This document shows positions 62,504 through 64,000 of a stretch of DNA of 64,000 nt, piece after piece. This DNA is from Microvirga mediterraneensis. Its GTDB lineage: Bacteria > Pseudomonadota > Alphaproteobacteria > Rhizobiales > Beijerinckiaceae. The stretch's first letter is position 1. The number at the start of each line of letters is the position of its first letter. A program made the translations under genes and the position numbers. Location of the stretch: NCBI RefSeq assembly GCF_013520865.1, contig NZ_JACDXJ010000001.1, positions 4,449,501 to 4,513,500 on the forward strand, written 5' to 3'. Under the pieces are notes generated by a model. That model saw only the letters and a program-made list of their open reading frames with translations. It ran no database searches and had not been told where the DNA came from.

Positions 62504-62776
62504 ATGACATCTGCAAATTATCAGCCTGCTATGGCGCTACGGGAGCACCTGCTTGAGGGACACCGGGTATCGTTATTAGAGGCCATACTTCTTTTCGGCG
62601 TCCAAAGCCTTAATGCGGAACTAGCCCGCATGAAGAAAGAAGGTTTCATCGTCAAGTCGCAACGTGCTCCCATGGCGAAGATTATTCGCCGGGTCAACGA
62701 ATATACGATCTGTAAAGTCCCTGACGCGCTGCCATACAGAGAAATCCATATGACCGAGTACTGGATCAGCCGATGA
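62504..62776 (+). CDS. Small helix-turn-helix-like protein of the island cassette
   Basis: This is a 90-residue protein. Residues about 13-55 (LREHLLEGHRVSLLEAILLFGVQSLNAELARMKKEGFIVKSQ) have the pattern of a winged helix-turn-helix: helix, turn, recognition-like helix, then a basic wing. Similar small proteins occur in phages and islands. It starts directly at the previous stop, and its own stop overlaps the HNH start (ATGA). It could regulate the cassette or be a DNA-binding subunit; sequence alone does not decide. Confidence 0.65.
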   Translation: MTSANYQPAMALREHLLEGHRVSLLEAILLFGVQSLNAELARMKKEGFIVKSQRAPMAKIIRRVNEYTICKVPDALPYREIHMTEYWISR

Positions 62777-62985
62777 GCAGGAGGCTTTTCTCTGACCGCC
62801 AGAGAAAGATCCTGAGACTACTTGCCGGCAGCTCTTGCCAAAAGTGCGGGCAGCCGCTCGACGCCAGCTTTCATGCCGATCATAAGCAGGCTTTTTCGAA
62901 AGGCGGCAAGACCATCCTTAAGAACGGCCAGGCTCTATGTCCAACATGTAATCAACAAAAGGGGAATAAGGATGACGCAGATTAA
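62773..62985 (+). CDS. HNH endonuclease
   Basis: This is a 70-residue minimal HNH nuclease. A zinc-binding CQKC (Cys22, Cys25) and CPTC (Cys56, Cys59) frame the metal finger. Between them lie the catalytic DH (FHADHKQAFSKGG, His37) and the Asn of LKNGQ (Asn51), followed by NQQKG. It is much shorter than restriction enzymes and close to phage and island HNH proteins. Its start overlaps the HTH gene by 4 bp, and its end overlaps the helicase start by 14 bp, so expression is tightly linked. Target DNA is unknown. Confidence 0.88.
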   Translation: MSRRLFSDRQRKILRLLAGSSCQKCGQPLDASFHADHKQAFSKGGKTILKNGQALCPTCNQQKGNKDDAD

Positions 62986-64000
62986 CTTGCGACCGTGGCA
63001 GGCTCAGGCAATCAGTAAGGCCATCACTTGGCTTGTTGAGACCCGAGTTGATCGACACTTTCTGATTAATGCAGCACCCGGAGCAGGCAAAACGATCTGC
63101 GCATCTGTTATTGCACGTCGGCTGATCGAAGCCGATGAGATTGACCGAGTGATTGTGATCGCTCCACGATCTGAAGTCGTAAGACAATGGGCGGAGGAGT
63201 ACAAGGTTGTTACTGGCCGCAGCATGACAAAGGTCACAGGCGCTCATGCCGAGATCGAAGACTATGGCACTGATTTATGCGCTACATGGTCAGCAATTCA
63301 GGGATTACAGGACGGATTTCAACAAGTCTGCCGAGCATCAAGGACTTTGGTGATCTGTGACGAGCATCACCATGCAGCTGTCGAAGCAGCTTGGGGCGCG
63401 AAGGCAGATGGAGCCTTTACCGATGCTAGATACGTTCTTGTTCTCACAGGAACCCCCATTCGGTCGGATGGGCAGGAACCTGTCTGGTTTGGGTATGATA
63501 GTCTTGGAAGGATAGACCACCCTCAAGAGGGCACATATACACTCTCTTACGGAGATGCAGTTGACTTAGGATACTGTCGACCGATCACTTTTCATCGGCA
63601 TGAAGGACGCTTCTCTGTTACGCTTCCGGATGGAGACAATATAGCTGTCTCAGGTACTGCCGAGACCGAACTAGGTACCGAACTTAAGCGCATCAAAGGC
63701 TTGCAGCAGGCTCTTGATTTTTACAAGCTTGCTTGCACCCCAAAATATTTAGCTGATGGAGAGACCCCCGATGTGGAATCTTATCAAGCATCAATGCTCC
63801 AGTGGGGCATCGCAAAACTCAACGACATCCGCCACCTGATACCCAACGCAGGCGGGCTTGTGATTGCTCCAAACATTGCTGTGGCAGAGTACATGGCAGC
63901 TTTGCTTGAACAACTTGAGGGGGAACGACCTGTCCTTGTGCATAGTCAGCTAGCTAATGCAGAGGCTCGCATCAGCTCCTTCAAAAATACGGACAAGCGT
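62972..64000 (+). CDS. Superfamily 2 DEAD/DEAH-like helicase (3' end outside the window)
   Basis: The frame is open from the ATG at 62972 to the right edge, giving 343 residues. The start RPWQAQAI is followed by Walker A AAPGAGKT (34-41), a motif Ia-type IVIAPRSEVVRQW (61-73), motif II DEHH (130-133) and motif III LTGTP (158-162). A second RecA-like domain begins at about 285 (GGLVIAPNIAVAEYMAALLEQL) and is cut. DEHH instead of DEAH and the ResIII-like layout fit restriction- or defence-associated helicases. It overlaps the HNH gene by 14 bp. The gene symbol and the full domain set need the missing part. Confidence 0.88.
   Translation, partial: MTQINLRPWQAQAISKAITWLVETRVDRHFLINAAPGAGKTICASVIARRLIEADEIDRVIVIAPRSEVVRQWAEEYKVVTGRSMTKVTGAHAEIEDYGTDLCATWSAIQGLQDGFQQVCRASRTLVICDEHHHAAVEAAWGAKADGAFTDARYVLVLTGTPIRSDGQEPVWFGYDSLGRIDHPQEGTYTLSYGDAVDLGYCRPITFHRHEGRFSVTLPDGDNIAVSGTAETELGTELKRIKGLQQALDFYKLACTPKYLADGETPDVESYQASMLQWGIAKLNDIRHLIPNAGGLVIAPNIAVAEYMAALLEQLEGERPVLVHSQLANAEARISSFKNTDKR

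Larger units (their letters stand above)
60929..64000. mobile_element. Left end of a genomic island integrated at tRNA-Glu (continues past the window)
   Basis: The boundary is the tRNA-Glu 3' remnant. To its right the base composition falls to about half GC by eye, genes are small and unlike those of the core, and they include an HNH nuclease and a helicase. No integrase is seen here; it would be expected next to the intact tRNA-Glu gene at the far end. The limits inside the window are inferred from the remnant alone. Confidence 0.6.

Overview
The window is GC-rich chromosomal DNA from an alphaproteobacterium, most likely of the Hyphomicrobiales (a Methylobacteriaceae/Microvirga-type genome would fit, but that is inference). 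The main evidence is the gene order ffs-dnaX / HIT-nudC / pheA-kdsB-cycM, a single-cysteine DnaX zinc region, pheS-pheT beside rplT-rpmI-infC, and many palindromic intergenic elements. Most of the window is core metabolism. The right end is accessory.

Layout: 1-6172 holds dnaX (cut by the left edge), the 4.5S SRP RNA, HIT and nudC, an unidentified structured RNA candidate, and a GNAT-pheA-kdsB operon. Next come a membrane-anchored cytochrome c (6446) and a Yej-type peptide ABC transporter operon (7143-15153) with two binding proteins and an embedded DUF4260 membrane protein. From 15268 to 20930 lie deoB and a URC-type uracil catabolism set: a long GTP-cyclohydrolase-II-like protein, DUF1688/URC4, upp and a DgoK-like kinase. 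Leucyl aminopeptidase and an NlpC/P60 protein follow. From 32930 back to 23532 (minus strand) runs a nucleoside operon: BMP-family binding protein, ABC ATPase, a VOC protein, two permeases, cdd, punA, deoC, deoA and a hydroxyacid dehydrogenase. Together with deoB, upp and the URC genes, this can be read as one uptake-to-carbon route for nucleosides. From 33193 to 41770 lie moeB, pheS-DUF4304-pheT, rplT, rpmI, infC with an ATT start, a glycosyltransferase and an alpha/beta hydrolase.

From 41891 onward the genes are sparser: a GAF-domain protein, a TPR remnant, an AraC regulator, and then two tandem RTX/cadherin-like giants (1412 and about 3415 residues) built from the same ~100-residue repeat. 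No type I secretion genes are visible.

At 60929-60972 there is a 44-nt copy of the 3' end of tRNA-Glu(CTC), minus strand, with no 5' half. This is the normal scar of integration at a tRNA gene. Its orientation places the element to the right, running off the window. The part seen has lower GC and holds a small periplasmic protein and a tightly overlapping cassette (unknown protein, small HTH-like protein, HNH endonuclease, superfamily 2 helicase cut by the right edge). This is the best candidate here for an undescribed, possibly defensive, system.
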